Below are positions 21,223 through 32,959 of a stretch of DNA of 64,000 bases, one piece after another (within the stretch, counting starts at the first letter, position 1; every line of letters starts with the position of its first letter). Made by a program: the position numbers and the translations under genes. Location of the stretch: contig NW_004452135.1 of the NCBI RefSeq assembly GCF_000321225.1, positions 104,248 to 168,247 on the forward strand, given 5' to 3'. A model generated the notes under the pieces. That model searched no databases. It had not been told where the DNA came from and worked only from the letters and a program-made list of their open reading frames with translations. The stretch comes from Odobenus rosmarus divergens (taxonomy: Eukaryota > Chordata > Mammalia > Carnivora > Odobenidae).

Positions 21223-21795
21223 AAAAACAATTCCTTAGGCCAAATTTTGGCGGATTCTTATAAACTCAAACCATCTCTTAGAAACAAAACAAAGCATATT
21301 TGACTTTGTTCTTAAAACTGGTTTTATGGCTGAAGTCTGACAGTAGAATTATTTTATTTTCTCATTTATTCTGTTCAAAATAGTTTGTTTTGACATAAAG
21401 GATATTAGTGAATTGTCATTCTAAACATAAAATTTTCTCCAAAAACACAAGGTCCCTTGTACTTCTACCAACAATCCTAAGGCCTTCCAATTTTAGTGCA
21501 TGCCTTGAGGAGTGAATAAAAATGGCTAAGATACATTATTTAACATCTGCCAATAGTTATCCATAGACAGTTGTGAGAAATACCCATATAAATGCCTTCT
21601 GGGATGTTCTGGATCTCTGGAGGGGAATGTTAAGAGCTGTTGGAGTTCCAGAGTAGGGTACAGCTGGGTAGGAGCTAAAAACAAACAAACATATAAGCCA
21701 AACATATAAGCAAAACAAACCACTAGTTTTGTGTCTGCGTTATGACCTAATCACAAGGTTAGGTTGATGTCAGGGAGGAATTTCCATTAAAAAAG
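21223..21795. other. no recognised feature
   Basis: AT-rich. The 90-codon frame at 20,958-21,230 (-) is antisense of the MER5A relic. Confidence 0.45.
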
Positions 21796-21805
21796 TAAGT
21801 TTGTA

Positions 21806-22001
21806 GGGGCGCCCAGGTGGCTCAGTCAGTTAAAGCATCTGACTCTTGATTTCAGCTCAGGTCATGATCTCAGGGCTGTGAGATGGAGCCCTGTGTCGGG
21901 CTCCCTGCTCAGCGGGAAGTCTGCTTGAGATTCTCTCTCATTCCCTCTGCCCCACCCTCACCTCTCTCTCTCTCAAATAAATAAATAAATCTTAAAAAAT
22001 A
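21806..22001 (+). mobile_element. SINEC, gcttgagattctctc subtype
   Basis: Full length, of the subtype with gactcttgatttcagctcag and tctgcttgagattctctc. A perfect 10-bp TSD taagtttgta lies at 21,796-21,805 and 22,002-22,011. Confidence 0.95.
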
Positions 22002-22147
22002 TAAGTTTGTAGGAAAATTAACAAGGTGATAATATATTGTCTGAAAACCATGTAACTAAACTATAATTTAGGTCTTTAAGAGAGTAGAGTTGCTGAAGAA
22101 CTACTTTTCAAAAAGAAGTCCAGAGAAAGAAAACAGAAATTCTTATT

Positions 22148-22163
22148 GAGAGAGAGAGAGAGA
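22148..22163. repeat. short (GA)n run
   Basis: Eight GA units followed by a purine-rich stretch. Confidence 0.9.
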
Positions 22164-22279
22164 CATGGAGACTGAGAGCCCACAGCAGGTGAGAGAGCTC
22201 ACTTGGAGCAGGGGAGCTAGAGAACATGACTGTTCAACCCTAAGTGCAGAGCAGCAGTAAACAGTCCAACATATACTCT

Positions 22280-22540
22280 TGTCAAAGAGAAATTATTCCA
22301 GATAGAGATAACAATCCAAGGAAGACTTTATTCAAAACTATTTGCAATAGGAGTCAAGACTATTGCAATATGAAAGAGACTGAACTTAACTCTGCTAAGA
22401 GAAAAAAACAGGAGAGTTTTTAAGTGCTGGAAAAGTACTGGAGGGCATTAGGAAGGCGGTTGGTCAATGTGATTAAGATATTTGTGTTTGTTGCTAGACT
22501 CCTACCATCCTCAGAGACTGGGAGGTAGGGGCACTATTTT
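22280..22540 (-). mobile_element. ERV LTR, 3' part (split by L1)
   Basis: On the minus strand it carries ttgaataaagtcttcc (polyadenylation signal) about 60 bp before an end reading tttctctttgaca, the usual R-U5 layout of a class I LTR. The remainder of the LTR resumes at 23,632 after the L1. Confidence 0.55.
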
Positions 22541-23406
22541 GCTTTTTTCTTTTTTTTAACATTGTATGTAAATTCCAGTTAGCTAACGTGCAGTGTAATA
22601 TTAATTTCAGGGTACAGTATAGTGATTCAACACTTCCATACAACACCCAGTGCTCCTCACAAGTGCCCTCCTTAATCCCCATCACCTAGTTCACCCATCC
22701 CCCACCCACTTCCCCTCTAGTGACCATCAGTTTGTTATCTATAATCTGTTTCTTGGTTTGCCTCTCTCTCTCTTTTCTTCTCCCTTTGCTCATCTGTTTT
22801 GTTTCTTAAATTCCACACGAGTGAAATCATACAGTATTTGTCTTTCTCTGACTAACTTACTTCACTTAGGATAACACTCTCTAGCTCCATCCATGTCATT
22901 GCAAATGGCAAGATTTCGTTCTTTTTTAATGGCTGAATAATGTTCCATTGTGTATATATATATACCAGTTCTTTTTTTTATCCGTTCATCAGTTGACAGA
23001 TATTTGGGCTGTTTTCATAATTTAGCTGTTATAAGTAATGCTGCTGTAATGGTGTATGTATCTCTTTGATTCAGTACTTTTGTATTCTTTGGGTAAATAC
23101 CTAGCAGTGCAATTCCTGGATCATAGGGTAGTTCTATTTTTAACTGTTGGAGGAAACTCCATACTGTTTTCCAGAGTGTCTCTGCCAGTTTGCATCCCCA
23201 CCAAGAGTGTAGGAGGGTTGCCCCTTCTATGCATCCTCTCCAACACCTGTTGTTTCTTGTGTTGCTGATTTGAGCCATTCTGACAGATGTGAGGTACTAT
23301 CTCACTGAAGTTTTGATCTGTATTTCCCTGGTGATAAGTGATGATGAACATCTGTATGTCTTCCTTGGAGAGATGTCTCTTCATGTCTTCTGCCCATTTT
23401 AATTGG
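22541..23406 (-). mobile_element. L1, 3' part of a twin-primed insertion
   Basis: T-rich start at 22,541, then the reverse-complement L1 3' UTR and the ORF2 C-terminus (minus-frame residues [20 protein letters not shown] are recognisable at about 23,090-23,150). Orientation flips at about 23,406. Frames are interrupted by substitutions and stops. The target duplication is ggggcact(a/g)tttt at 22,528-22,540 and 23,619-23,631, with one mismatch in 13. Confidence 0.9.
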
Positions 23407-23618
23407 CTGCTAGAACTGATAAACAAATTCAGTAAAGTCACAGGATACAAAATCAACATACAGAAATCTGTTGCATTTCTATACACCAATAATGAAGCAG
23501 CAGAAAAAGAAATTAAGGGATCAATCCCATTAACAATTGCACCAAAAGCAATAAGATACCTAGGAATAAACCTAACCAAAGAGGTGAAAGACCTGTACTC
23601 TGAAAACTATAAAACACT
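23407..23618 (+). mobile_element. L1 ORF2 5' segment, inverted by twin priming
   Basis: About 212 bp of sense L1 ORF2 reverse-transcriptase sequence. The plus frame reads [20 protein letters not shown] and onward to [11 protein letters not shown]. It joins the antisense 3' part at about 23,406 with no filler seen. Together the two segments make a 5'-truncated, 5'-inverted L1 of about 1.08 kb. The 99-codon frame at 23,338-23,637 is this fragment and not a gene. Confidence 0.9.
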
Positions 23619-23631
23619 GGGGCACTGTTTT

Positions 23632-23882
23632 TCTTGATGATGACATTTCAGATGGAGGGCTCCCAGGTCTTTGTGAAAGTGAGTCCTGTGCTATAAACCT
23701 GCCTGCGAAATTTACATCTCAAAGGGGCAGAGAATGAATTTACAGTTGCAAGTTTTCTGAAGTAAATGCTCTAAGAAAAGGGAGGTCAGGAGCCTGTAGT
23801 CAAGATGACACCTGTCTATCAAGTTTAGTCAAGCTGAGGGGAACAGCTTGGCCTCTACCCCTTTCTATCAACCTAGGTAACA
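23632..23882 (-). mobile_element. ERV LTR, 5' part (split by L1)
   Basis: Continues the LTR of 22,280-22,540. On the minus strand it would start tgttacctaggttgatag. Without the L1 the LTR is about 510 bp. No 4-6-bp TSD is convincing. Whether it starts exactly here is uncertain. Confidence 0.5.
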
Positions 23883-24403
23883 TAGCCTGACAGTTAGTAG
23901 CAAGAACAGAGAGAAGACATGAAGGTCAACAAAGGATCTAAATATCTAGTCAAAGAAAAGCAAATCCCAGCATTTATCTCCAGGACTTTTGATAGCATGG
24001 AAGCCTTTGACACAAAGTTACACAAAAAAAGGGACTCTTCAGTTTCTTTGAAGATGAGAATTTGAATTCAAGGAGAAAAATACTGAGATCATGAATAGCC
24101 GAAGTTACAGAGAGAGTTAACAGATTTTAAAAGCAAGCAACATTATCAAAACTCAACATTTTTAGCTGACATGTTTGTAGTTGACATTGTCTGAATATCA
24201 AAGAAGTTAAATTATTTGTTTAAAATAATATATTTAGTGGCAGAGGCAAAGTATATTATCCATTTTATTGTGGATAAGATCCATTCACTTGTTTATTCAC
24301 ATTCTTATTCACCTTTTTTTTATTTTCAAATGCTCTAAGGGATTTTTTTTTAAATGATCACATGTCCAATATTATACTTAACTCAAATAATGAAGGAAAC
24401 AAT
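23883..24403. other. no recognised feature
   Basis: AT-rich, purine-rich at left; may hold LTR-adjacent retroviral DNA but no motif is visible. Confidence 0.4.
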
Positions 24404-24419
24404 AAGATGTTACAATCAG

Positions 24420-24600
24420 GGTGCCTGGGTGGCTCAGTTGGTTAAGGATCTGCCTTTGGCTCAGGTCATGATTCCAGGGTCCTGGGATCAAGTCCGACGT
24501 TGGGCTCCCTGCTCAGTGGGGAGTCTGCTTCTCCCTCTCCTTCTGCCCCTTGCCCTGCTCATGCTCCGTCTCAAATAAATAAATAAAATCTTTATAAAAA
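24420..24600 (+). mobile_element. SINEC, full length, young
   Basis: Near-consensus copy. A perfect 16-bp TSD aagatgttacaatcag lies at 24,404-24,419 and 24,601-24,616. Confidence 0.97.
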
Positions 24601-24898
24601 AAGATGTTACAATCAGTTCAAAGAACTTTTCAGAGAACTCACATTTTGGCAGGAAAAATTGCTGAAATCCATTTACAAAGGGACACAACCCTGTTCTGTG
24701 TTCACAGTGTGATAATGGAGAACATTCTATTGGATACAATTCATGTGCATTTTATGGACAAATTTGTATTATCTTAAGTTTTCCACAAATAACAGTGTTG
24801 TAAAATAGCTCAAAGACAACAAAAGAATGGTCCTTTATAGAGTGAGATAATTCTGGAAGGTATGATCTTTTTTCACCCCTTTGATGAAAGATGTTGAA

Positions 24899-24917
24899 AG
24901 TATATATATATATATAT
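24899..24917. repeat. (TA)n microsatellite
   Basis: About nine TA units. Confidence 0.95.
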
Positions 24918-26195
24918 TCCATTTCATAGTCTTTCACAGTTTTTCCTGACACGGCTGCTCACTAAGTAGCTTATAGTGAAAGGTTAAAAGCGTTACATAA
25001 AATAGAAATAAAATTGACAAACCCTGTTGAGGAGGAGAATATAATCCCAACTCTAAATTAATAGAGGTATTTATAAACAACAAGTAAGACAGAAAAGAAA
25101 ATGAGTTGTATGGTTCTAATTACTAATAAAGGTAATAATTAGACTTTCTCAGTAATGCCTTCAAAAAACAAGTTTGGTGTGTAAATGATACATTTAGCAT
25201 TTTGCTATGTTCCATCAGCATCTATGCCAACAGCATCAAACCTTCTTTTTGCCTCTGTTATTCTTTGGTATCAGGTACTAGGCTGACTCCTGTGCTGATT
25301 TCTGTATTCCTTGCCCTCCCCTCTTCCGTATGTTACCACCCCCATCTACTTTCATTATAATATGATATTTACTTGTAAAATGCTATATTATTATTTCTTA
25401 TATAGACCCTGAAAGGTTATCCTTACTGCTTAATTATCTACACATTTTAAATACGTATTGTAATAAGCAACTATTTGATTGGCAACTGTTTCAAATTCAA
25501 ATCAGAAAAAAAAAATTCTGTAGAGTCATGCTCCCGTGGAATGGGAGAAAAAAGTTCTCCATATCTGTGTAGGTGAAGGTTCTTGAATAGCTTTAATATT
25601 TACATTCTGAGAAGACTTTCAGTGTTGTTGAAAGAACAATGATTGCTGTAGACTTGACACTTAATAAACACCTGTATTTATTAACACTAACCTTGAGATC
25701 TCTTTCAGTAATTGAGCTCAGGATTCAATGCTTGATTATGGAATCCAAGAAGTATATCTTAAATACTTCTCAGGATTGCTTAACAAATAGACAAATTAGT
25801 GGCGGAATACATTTCAGTTGAAATAAGTACAATGCTTAGAGTATGGCACGGGATAAAGAAACCTTTCTAAAATTCTTTCTTCTTTCCTCTAATTGCCTCA
25901 TTTGCTTTTATCTTTAATTTTTCTACTTTAAAAAGTCATTCTAAATTACAACAATAATGCCTGCTTATTATAGCAACTTAAGCAATGAAGAAAAAGTTAA
26001 TAGTCTCTTTTTTATCAGTTAGGCATGCTTTGGAAATGCAAATAACAGAAAATGACTAATAGTCATGAATATATTTTTCTCATATAAACGGAAGCTTTGA
26101 TGTTAGCAGTGGCTGGTCTTGATTGTATCTCTGTAGTTCCTTTGGCGTGTTTCTCATGATTACGATATGATTGCTCCAAGGATCACATTTGAGTG
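24918..26195. other. AT-rich stretch, no recognised feature
   Basis: No family recognised. The frame at 25,639-25,821 has no motif. Confidence 0.45.
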
Positions 26196-26930
26196 TGTAG
26201 GGAAGGAACAATAATTTTCCCTCTGCCCTTCTAAGTTCTTGGCTGAGACCCTTGTAATAAAAAACAGATAAGCCAGATAAAAACAAAGAGAAGTTTATTA
26301 ACATGTATACTTCTGAAGACCTAGGGAATACTCAGGGAAAAATGAGTAATTCCTCGAGATGTCCTAAATACTGGTTTAAATACCATGTTCAGCTAAAGGC
26401 AAGGGAAAGAAAGGTATGGGAGGCTACTGGGAGAAGCAGGGTAAAGGAGGGTGAGGCATGTTGTGCAGATTGGAGTCAGAGCCTTCTCCGTAATGACAGT
26501 TCCCTGGGAAAGATTCATCCTCCTCTTTCTGGTATGGAGACGAAGACGGGCTTATAGATGGCGATTTCCTTCAGAAATGTAAATGTCCCTTGCAGAAGGG
26601 CGTCAGTCTGCACTATTTCCAGAGCTGCTCTTCTGTCTGTTGCTTCTCAAAATAATCAGCTCAAATAATCCTTTGCCAAAAAGGCATGCTTTGGGATGCA
26701 TATTTTGTTACCCTTCAAGTTTAAGGCAAGGAAGGAGGGAGAAAGCAGTGCTGGCTGCTTCTGTCCCTTTTATTCAGAAGTTGTGGTTTCTCAGTCCCCT
26801 GACTGTCCTTTTGCCTCATTGGCTAGAACTTGAAAAAGACAGGGACATACCTATATGCAAGCACCTGGGCAGCCTGACTTTCAGGCCAGTAGAGTGGGAG
26901 GAGGCAAGGGAAAAAGGCAGTGAGGAATGA
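26196..26930 (-). mobile_element. probable class I ERV LTR
   Basis: On the minus strand, ttaataaacttctctttg gives a polyadenylation signal, followed by an end region reading aagggtctcagccaagaac and closing ttccttccctaca at 26,196. The body is of moderate GC, and blocks such as atggcgatttccttcagaaatg and gcatattttgttaccc recur in mammalian LTRs that I know. The 5' edge is near a small L1 insertion at 26,935. The plus frames at 26,303-26,557 and 26,583-26,930 are antisense to the LTR and carry no motif. Confidence 0.5.
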
Positions 26931-26934
26931 CTTT

Positions 26935-27024
26935 TTTTTAATTTAAGTTCAATTAGCCAACATATAGTACATCATTAGTTTCAGATGTAGTGTTCAATAA
27001 TTCATCAGTTGCATATAACACCCG
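26935..27024 (-). mobile_element. short L1 3' end
   Basis: About 90 bp: T-rich start, then attagccaacatatagtacatc, agtttcagatgtagtgttcaa and catataacacccg, the reverse complement of the carnivore L1 3' UTR end. tgacttt on both sides (26,928-26,934 and 27,025-27,031) is a probable short TSD. Severely 5'-truncated. Confidence 0.75.
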
Positions 27025-27103
27025 TGACTTTGGAGAGGTCTTTCCTTCTTTCCTTCAGTCCTGCTCACCTGGGGTATTAACCCTTTGGTGTGTAGCCCTC
27101 TCC

Positions 27104-27106
<3 letters not shown>

Positions 27107-27136
<30 letters not shown>
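27107..27136. repeat. (CA)n microsatellite
   Basis: About 14 CA units ending cacgc; likely polymorphic. Confidence 0.96.
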
Positions 27137-27138
<2 letters not shown>

Positions 27139-27525
27139 TCCATACACTATACACATATATTAACAAAAAGGGATAATATCTGCCACATTATTCTGCCACT
27201 TTTTTTCTCCTCATATTGTCTTCTTTATATAATATAAACAAGGATCTGCATATGTATATATATTAACAAATATATTCTATGTAGTATAATATATGTGTCT
27301 ATTAGAATATATAAAAAAATAAACATATTTCCAAAGGCTTCCCAAATCTGTGTGTGTGCATACATAAAGGTGGGTATACTCGTATATGCATGTATGCACA
27401 TATATGTGGAACAGCATTTATCTTTACATGTATTTTGTTTATGTGTGTCTGTGTATGTACACATAGATACATAGATACCTTTGTAGATTCATCCATATGT
27501 GCAGATTTTTTATTTCCATAAGTGA
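27137..27525. other. AT-rich, alternating purine-pyrimidine stretch
   Basis: Many TATA, GTGTGTG and CATATATG runs. Frames at 27,225-27,532 (-) are low-complexity Y/I/H/T translations of it. Confidence 0.5.
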
Positions 27526-27529
27526 GATT

Positions 27530-27900
27530 CATTATAGTTATATTTTAGCATCAAAAGACAGAAACATTGTTGTTTATGTTTAAGAGATAACAAAAAAGGG
27601 CGCCTGGGTGGCTCAGATGGTTAAGCGTCTGCCTTCGGCTCAGGTCATGATCCCAGGGTCCTGGGATCGAGTCCCGCATTGGGCTCCCTGCTCCTTGGGA
27701 GCCTGCTTCTCCCTCTGCCTCTCTCTCTCTCTGTCTCTCATGAATAAATAAATAAAATCTTAAAAAAAAAAAAAGAGATACCAAAAAAGATTTTAACAAG
27801 TTATATCTCTAACTTCATGTGACTTTCTACTTCTCCCTTTGTCCAGCATTGGATAGTAGTGATATCTTAATGATTGGCAATCTGATGAGGTACACCAGCA
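27530..27900 (-). mobile_element. L1M fragment, interrupted by a SINEC
   Basis: tagcatcaaaagacagaaacattg before the SINEC and the part after it (aaaaagattttaacaagttatatc ... ggcaatctgatgagg) are one old L1 fragment on the minus strand. It is homologous to 33,250-33,410 at roughly 80% by eye. Confidence 0.6.
27598..27772 (+). mobile_element. SINEC, full length
   Basis: A 16-bp TSD aagagata(a/c)caaaaaa lies at 27,582-27,597 and 27,773-27,788, with one mismatch. The element is inserted into the L1M fragment. Confidence 0.96.
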
Positions 27901-27902
27901 GA

Positions 27903-27985
27903 TTTATTATACACATTTTAATGATGGAACTGTGAAGCTCAGAGCCTAACTGACTAGCTCAAGGTGATAAATCACTGAGTGGAGC
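27903..27985 (-). mobile_element. MIR fragment
   Basis: ttattatacacattttaatgatggaactgtgaagctcagag and tagctcaaggtgataaatc match the MIR core reverse complement at low identity. Confidence 0.5.
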
Positions 27986-29780
27986 AGTTTGGTTTTGTTT
28001 CATTTTTGTATACTGGCCCATTCTGTTTTTAAAGGAGTGCATGTTAATCTCAGCTATGTGTTATTATTTTAGGTCTTGTTCTTTCTCCAGATTTTTCTTT
28101 CCTATATAAAGAACTGTAATTTATTTATTCCTTCTTTTTCTAAGAGCAGTGCCCTTTAGGATTCTACTCCTCTTCCTTCACCCAAATCCTCTTCTCCATC
28201 ATAGGTACAGATTATTGCCTGAATTTTGGTATCTGAGAAAGGCTACTTATAGAGTCATTCCAGGCATGACTCATCTTAAAATATTGCTGTTCTGTGTTCA
28301 GGTAAAACTGACTCTATCACTTTTATTTACATAAATGTCAGATACAGGATATTGTAGGAATAAAACATAAGATTAAAGGCACATCTCTTACCTTGACTCC
28401 CTGTAGCCCCTCTCTCAATTGACTCCGCGGGGACCTACTTATGAGACTATAAAGTTATCAATCTGAAGTTGCTCCATCTCCATCCCCCTGATACCACCAC
28501 CACTTACTCAAGTGGAGTTAAAGTACTTGTGGGTTTTACGAAGCAAAAGTCACTTTTAAAGTCTGGCCTATCATACTGGCATTATTATATTATTAGAAGT
28601 TTAAATATGTAATAGAAAATGTATTTTAAACGCCAAAACATAGATGTAAACATTTTAAAATTTAAGATCCCTAAATTACCCATATACTGTTTCTCTTCAC
28701 TCTGTAAGGAAACTAATCAAATTTACAGTAAGTGTATTTAAGAGTACCCTATTTTTATATAAACTTACATAATAACTTATGGGGACAATTTTACAACAAC
28801 TTTTTATAATGAAGAATATGTTTCATGTTCACAAATACAATATGAAAAAATCAATATCCTATTTTATTTTCAAAGTGATACATGAAGGGGAGTTTCAAGA
28901 TTTATAGAATTTTAAATTCCATTAAATTTAAGTTACATTAAAATCTTCAAGTTTAATGATCTCCATCCAAAGCAGACTCTTGTCTACAATATTCACTTTC
29001 AGCTTATTTTTAGAGGTAGTCTTTATATAGCGACTCATTCCAATTTCAGGAATTTTCAAGTGTCGGAAAGTTTTCTTTTTACTCTGTCGAAGCCAGCTTC
29101 ACTGTAATTTCCACACACTGGCCCTGGTTCTATTCCCTGAAGCCACACAAGATACATTTCATCATCTTCCCCATGACAGTCCTTCAAATATTTGTGAATA
29201 ATTCTTCCCATAAGAATTTCTGCCCCGGCTAAACATGTCACTTAATTAAACCTTTCTTCATATAACTAGTTTTCCAACCCTTTCATCATCATAGTTACTC
29301 ATCCCAGCATATAAGTTTATTTTTTTTAGTGTTATGACCAAAATTTGTAAGTATTGTAATTGATTTTCCTTACAGAACGTGGAAACAAGCACAGTGTAGT
29401 GAATGAGGCTAGGAGTGAACTGCAAACAACACTTCAAATGATGTCTCACCAAAGAGAATATTCCAGACCAATAGCTCCCTTCATCTGAACATGCTGCTTT
29501 TATCAATGTAGATCAAGGCTGTACCAGCTTCTAGAAAATCAACTGGAGAATGTAAGTTGATACTGAGTTTTCTATTATCTAAAGGTGATATTCAATTTTT
29601 GTAACACAATGATAAAATTATTCCAGTCTAATAATCATGTTCAAACTTATTTGCTAGATTAATTTATAAACATAATAATAATTGCAGATATGTAGTTCCT
29701 TTTCCTCTTTAAATCAGGCAAGCACATTATCTCCTTCAGTAATTTTTATTTTTGACTTAGAGGATTTATCCTGTCATTCA
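27986..29780. other. AT-rich stretch, no recognised feature
   Basis: Nothing recognised in 1.8 kb. Frames at 28,149, 29,056 and 29,258 have no motif. Confidence 0.45.
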
Positions 29781-29784
29781 TGCC

Positions 29785-29925
29785 TGCACCCATTCACTGA
29801 TTCATTTGGCAGATATTTATTGAGGTGCTACTATGTGTCAGATACTCTGACTGATGCTGGGACTGTAATTGTGAACAAAATAGATGTTGTCCCTTCCCTC
29901 ACAGAATTCTTCTTCTAAAGTCTGT
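29785..29925 (-). mobile_element. L2 LINE fragment
   Basis: cattcactgattcatttggc, agatatttattgaggtgctactatgtgtc and ttgtcccttccctcacag are reverse-complement L2 3' text. Confidence 0.75.
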
Positions 29926-30290
29926 GTGGGAAGACTGATATTACTGAGATAATTATTGTCTTCGGTGCTGAGCAAGGACTGCTATTGATTCTAATATATA
30001 GCCAGAGTCGGGTACCACTTTAGTAGACTAACAGAGAAGTAGTCTATATTTTTTGTAATAATTAAAATTAAAAAAGAAAGGATATTACTTATTCAAGGAG
30101 ACAGAGCAATTTAATATTAACATTTTGTTGAATATCTTGTATCTGTAAACTCTTTGAGAGAGGCACAAGTTCTGTTTTTTTTAAACATTTGTTTATTTTT
30201 AAAAATTGTTTATTTATAAGATAAGTCAATTAATTTTATTCAAGGAAAGCAAATGGCAGGGAGAGTTAAGTGTACCCTATAACCCTAATT
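29926..30290. other. AT-rich stretch, no recognised feature
   Basis: Nothing recognised on either strand. Confidence 0.45.
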
Positions 30291-30306
30291 TAAAACTGAA
30301 ATATGG

Positions 30307-30528
30307 GGGTGCCTGGGTGGCGCAAACAGTTAAACATCTTACTCTTGGTTTTAGCTCAGGTCACGATCTCAGGGTCATAGGATCCAGCCCTGTGTGGGCT
30401 CTGAGCTCAGCAGGGAATGTGCTAAGGATTCTCTTCCTCTATCTTTGTCCTCCCCTTACTCTCAGGAGCACGCACTCTCTCTCCCTCTCTCTCAAATCAA
30501 TCAATAAATCTTTTAAAAAAATAAAAAA
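30307..30528 (+). mobile_element. SINEC, ctaaggattctcttcc subtype
   Basis: Full length. A perfect 16-bp TSD taaaactgaaatatgg lies at 30,291-30,306 and 30,529-30,544. The 127-codon frame at 30,206-30,589 runs through the SINE. Confidence 0.95.
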
Positions 30529-31561
30529 TAAAACTGAAATATGGTTTTTGTTTTGTTTTGTTTTTACCTTTAAAACTGATTGGCAGTGACATTAGCAAGA
30601 ATGGAGGAACAAGGATTTCTCAAAATCTTCTCCTCCATAAAAGCACGAAGAATACTGGCAAAAGAATCTGAGTCAACAATCTGAGTCCTGTTTTCAGGAC
30701 TCTAGAAATTAATAAAAGTTTTACAGGAATCTGGGGAGCATTTATTTAAGTAAAACCATAGAATCTTTGTAAGACAGTGAGTTTTCTGATGTTTTAACTT
30801 GTCTATATCCATCCCCTTCTCCCCAGCTCCCCAGTAGCTTTGAAAACCAACAGCCCACAGTTACAGTAAAAAATCAACAGCCAGACATCCACTGGAAGTG
30901 GTAGAATGGGTTTGGAGCTCCTTCAAAGCCCTATTCCCAAAGAATTGCTATTATTTGGCCTATCTGGTAGTTCCTTGAAAGAACAAACTTGCAGGTCTTT
31001 TCTTTACTTAGTCTAACTCAGGGGTCTACAAGTCTTTTCCCCTGGGGGCATTTGTCAAAAATCATCAGCAGCAATTGTTTAACATCAGAATTGCTTAAGG
31101 CAGTGGATAACATTTGGGACAAACAATAGACTAACCCAAAAGCTGAAAAGGAAAATCTTGAGGGTGAGATGTTTGTAAGGGCTTTGGAAAGCTCTGACAT
31201 ATTTATGGGAATCTAGAAGGTCACACACATGTGTAGGGCTATACACACTTGCCCTGGACTGTATGCATGCTCAGGAAAACTTGAGAAGGCCATAAGTTCT
31301 CATCTCTGGCTTTCCTTGAGATTTTCCATTAGGAAGTGCAGGTGAAGGCAGAGTTATCAACTGCCTGGCTCACTGTTAGAAGCATGCCCCAACACAAACA
31401 CAGAGCCCCTTGGCAAAGACTGGGCTACTTATTGGTTCCAGACATTTAAGGAAATCATTGTCTAATAATTAGTTGACCACTAAATTAATCAAGCAGATAC
31501 TTCAGTGGCCACAAATGATAAAGAATAAAGATGTTACAGAATTAGTTTAGAAAATCACTAA

Positions 31562-31772
31562 AGGGGCACCTGGGTGGCTCAGTCGGTTAAGTGTCTGCCT
31601 TCAGCTCTGGTCATGATCCCAGGGTCCTGGGATCGAGCCCCACATCGGGCTCCCTGCTCAGCGCGGAGCCTGCTTCTCCCTCTCCCTCTACCACTCCCTC
31701 TCCCTCTACCTCTCCCTCTACCACAGTGCTCTCCCTCTCTGTCAAAAAAATAAATAAAATCTTAAAAAAAAA
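31562..31772 (+). mobile_element. SINEC with expanded CTCCCT body
   Basis: TSD agaaaat(c/t)actaa (13 bp, one mismatch) lies at 31,549-31,561 and 31,773-31,785. The body carries an irregular (CTCCCT/CTACC) expansion of about 60 bp at 31,674-31,732. Confidence 0.95.
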
Positions 31773-32760
31773 AGAAAATTACTAACAGAACAAATAGCAG
31801 CACAAAGATGTAACCACAAAGACACCACCACCAGTAACACCAGCAAACTTGGGCAACAGGAAAGGACCTTCTCAGGTTTGTCATATTATATTATCTAAAA
31901 TGTCTGGTTTTCATCAAGAACAACAAAAATATGACACAGAAAAACAAGAAAATATGTCCTATGTAAAGGGAGGGGGGAAGCAGTCAATAGAAACTATCCC
32001 TGAAGAAACCCAGACATTGGATTTACTCAACAAAAATGTAAAATTTACTATTTTAAATATAGTCAGAGAACTAAAGGAAATCGTATCTAAAGAACTAAAA
32101 AGAATTATGAGAGTAATATATCACAGAATAGAGATTATCATGAGATAGATATTATTTTAAAAAGCAAATAGAAATTCTGGAGTTGGAAAGTATAGGAACT
32201 GAAGTTCAAAAGAAAAGAAAAGAAAAACAACTCTCTAGCAGGCTTCCCAAGTATATTCTAGGAGGCAGAAGAAAAGAATCTGTAAAACTGAATCTTTGTC
32301 AATTGAGATTATCCAGTCTGAGGAACAACAACAACAAAAAGAATAAAGAAAATGAACAGAGCCTCAGAGAACACGGGTGCCATTAAGCATACCAACATAG
32401 GTCTAATGGGAGTCCCAGAATGAGAGAGGAGAGAAAGAGGGGCAGAAAGAATATTTTTAAAAAACATAGGACAACAGATTATCAAACTTGATGAAAAACT
32501 TGAATCTAAGGATTCAAGAAGCTTAACAAACTCCAATAAGGTAACTGAAAAAACAAACAAACAAACAAAAAGAATCCATATTTAAACACATCGTAATCAA
32601 GCTGTCAAAAGCCAAAGTGAGACACTTGAAAGCAGAAAGGGCTAATTGATTATGTACTAGGGATTCTCAATAAGATTAATAGCAGATTTCTCATAAGACA
32701 AAGCCAAAAAAACCAATGGGTTGAAAAAACAAAACAATGGGTGGATGTATTAAAATTTCT

Positions 32761-32959
32761 TTTTTTTTTAAAGATTTTATTTATTTATTTGAGAGAGAGA
32801 GAATGAGAGATAGAGAGCACGAGAGGGAAGAGGGTCAGAGGGAGAAGCAGACTCTCCGTCGAGCAGGGAGCCCGATGCGGGACTCGATCCCGGGACTCCA
32901 GGATCATGACCTGAGCCGAAGGCAGTCGCTTAACCAACTGAGCTGCCTAGGCGCCCCTA
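32761..32959 (-). mobile_element. SINEC, full length
   Basis: A 13-bp perfect TSD tattaaaatttct lies at 32,748-32,760 and 32,960-32,972. It is inserted in HAL1. The frame at 32,737-32,979 is SINE. Confidence 0.96.

Noticed and set aside
23121..23579. 152-codon minus-strand ORF
   Set aside because: Crosses the inversion point of the twin-primed L1 and is partly antisense to ORF2.
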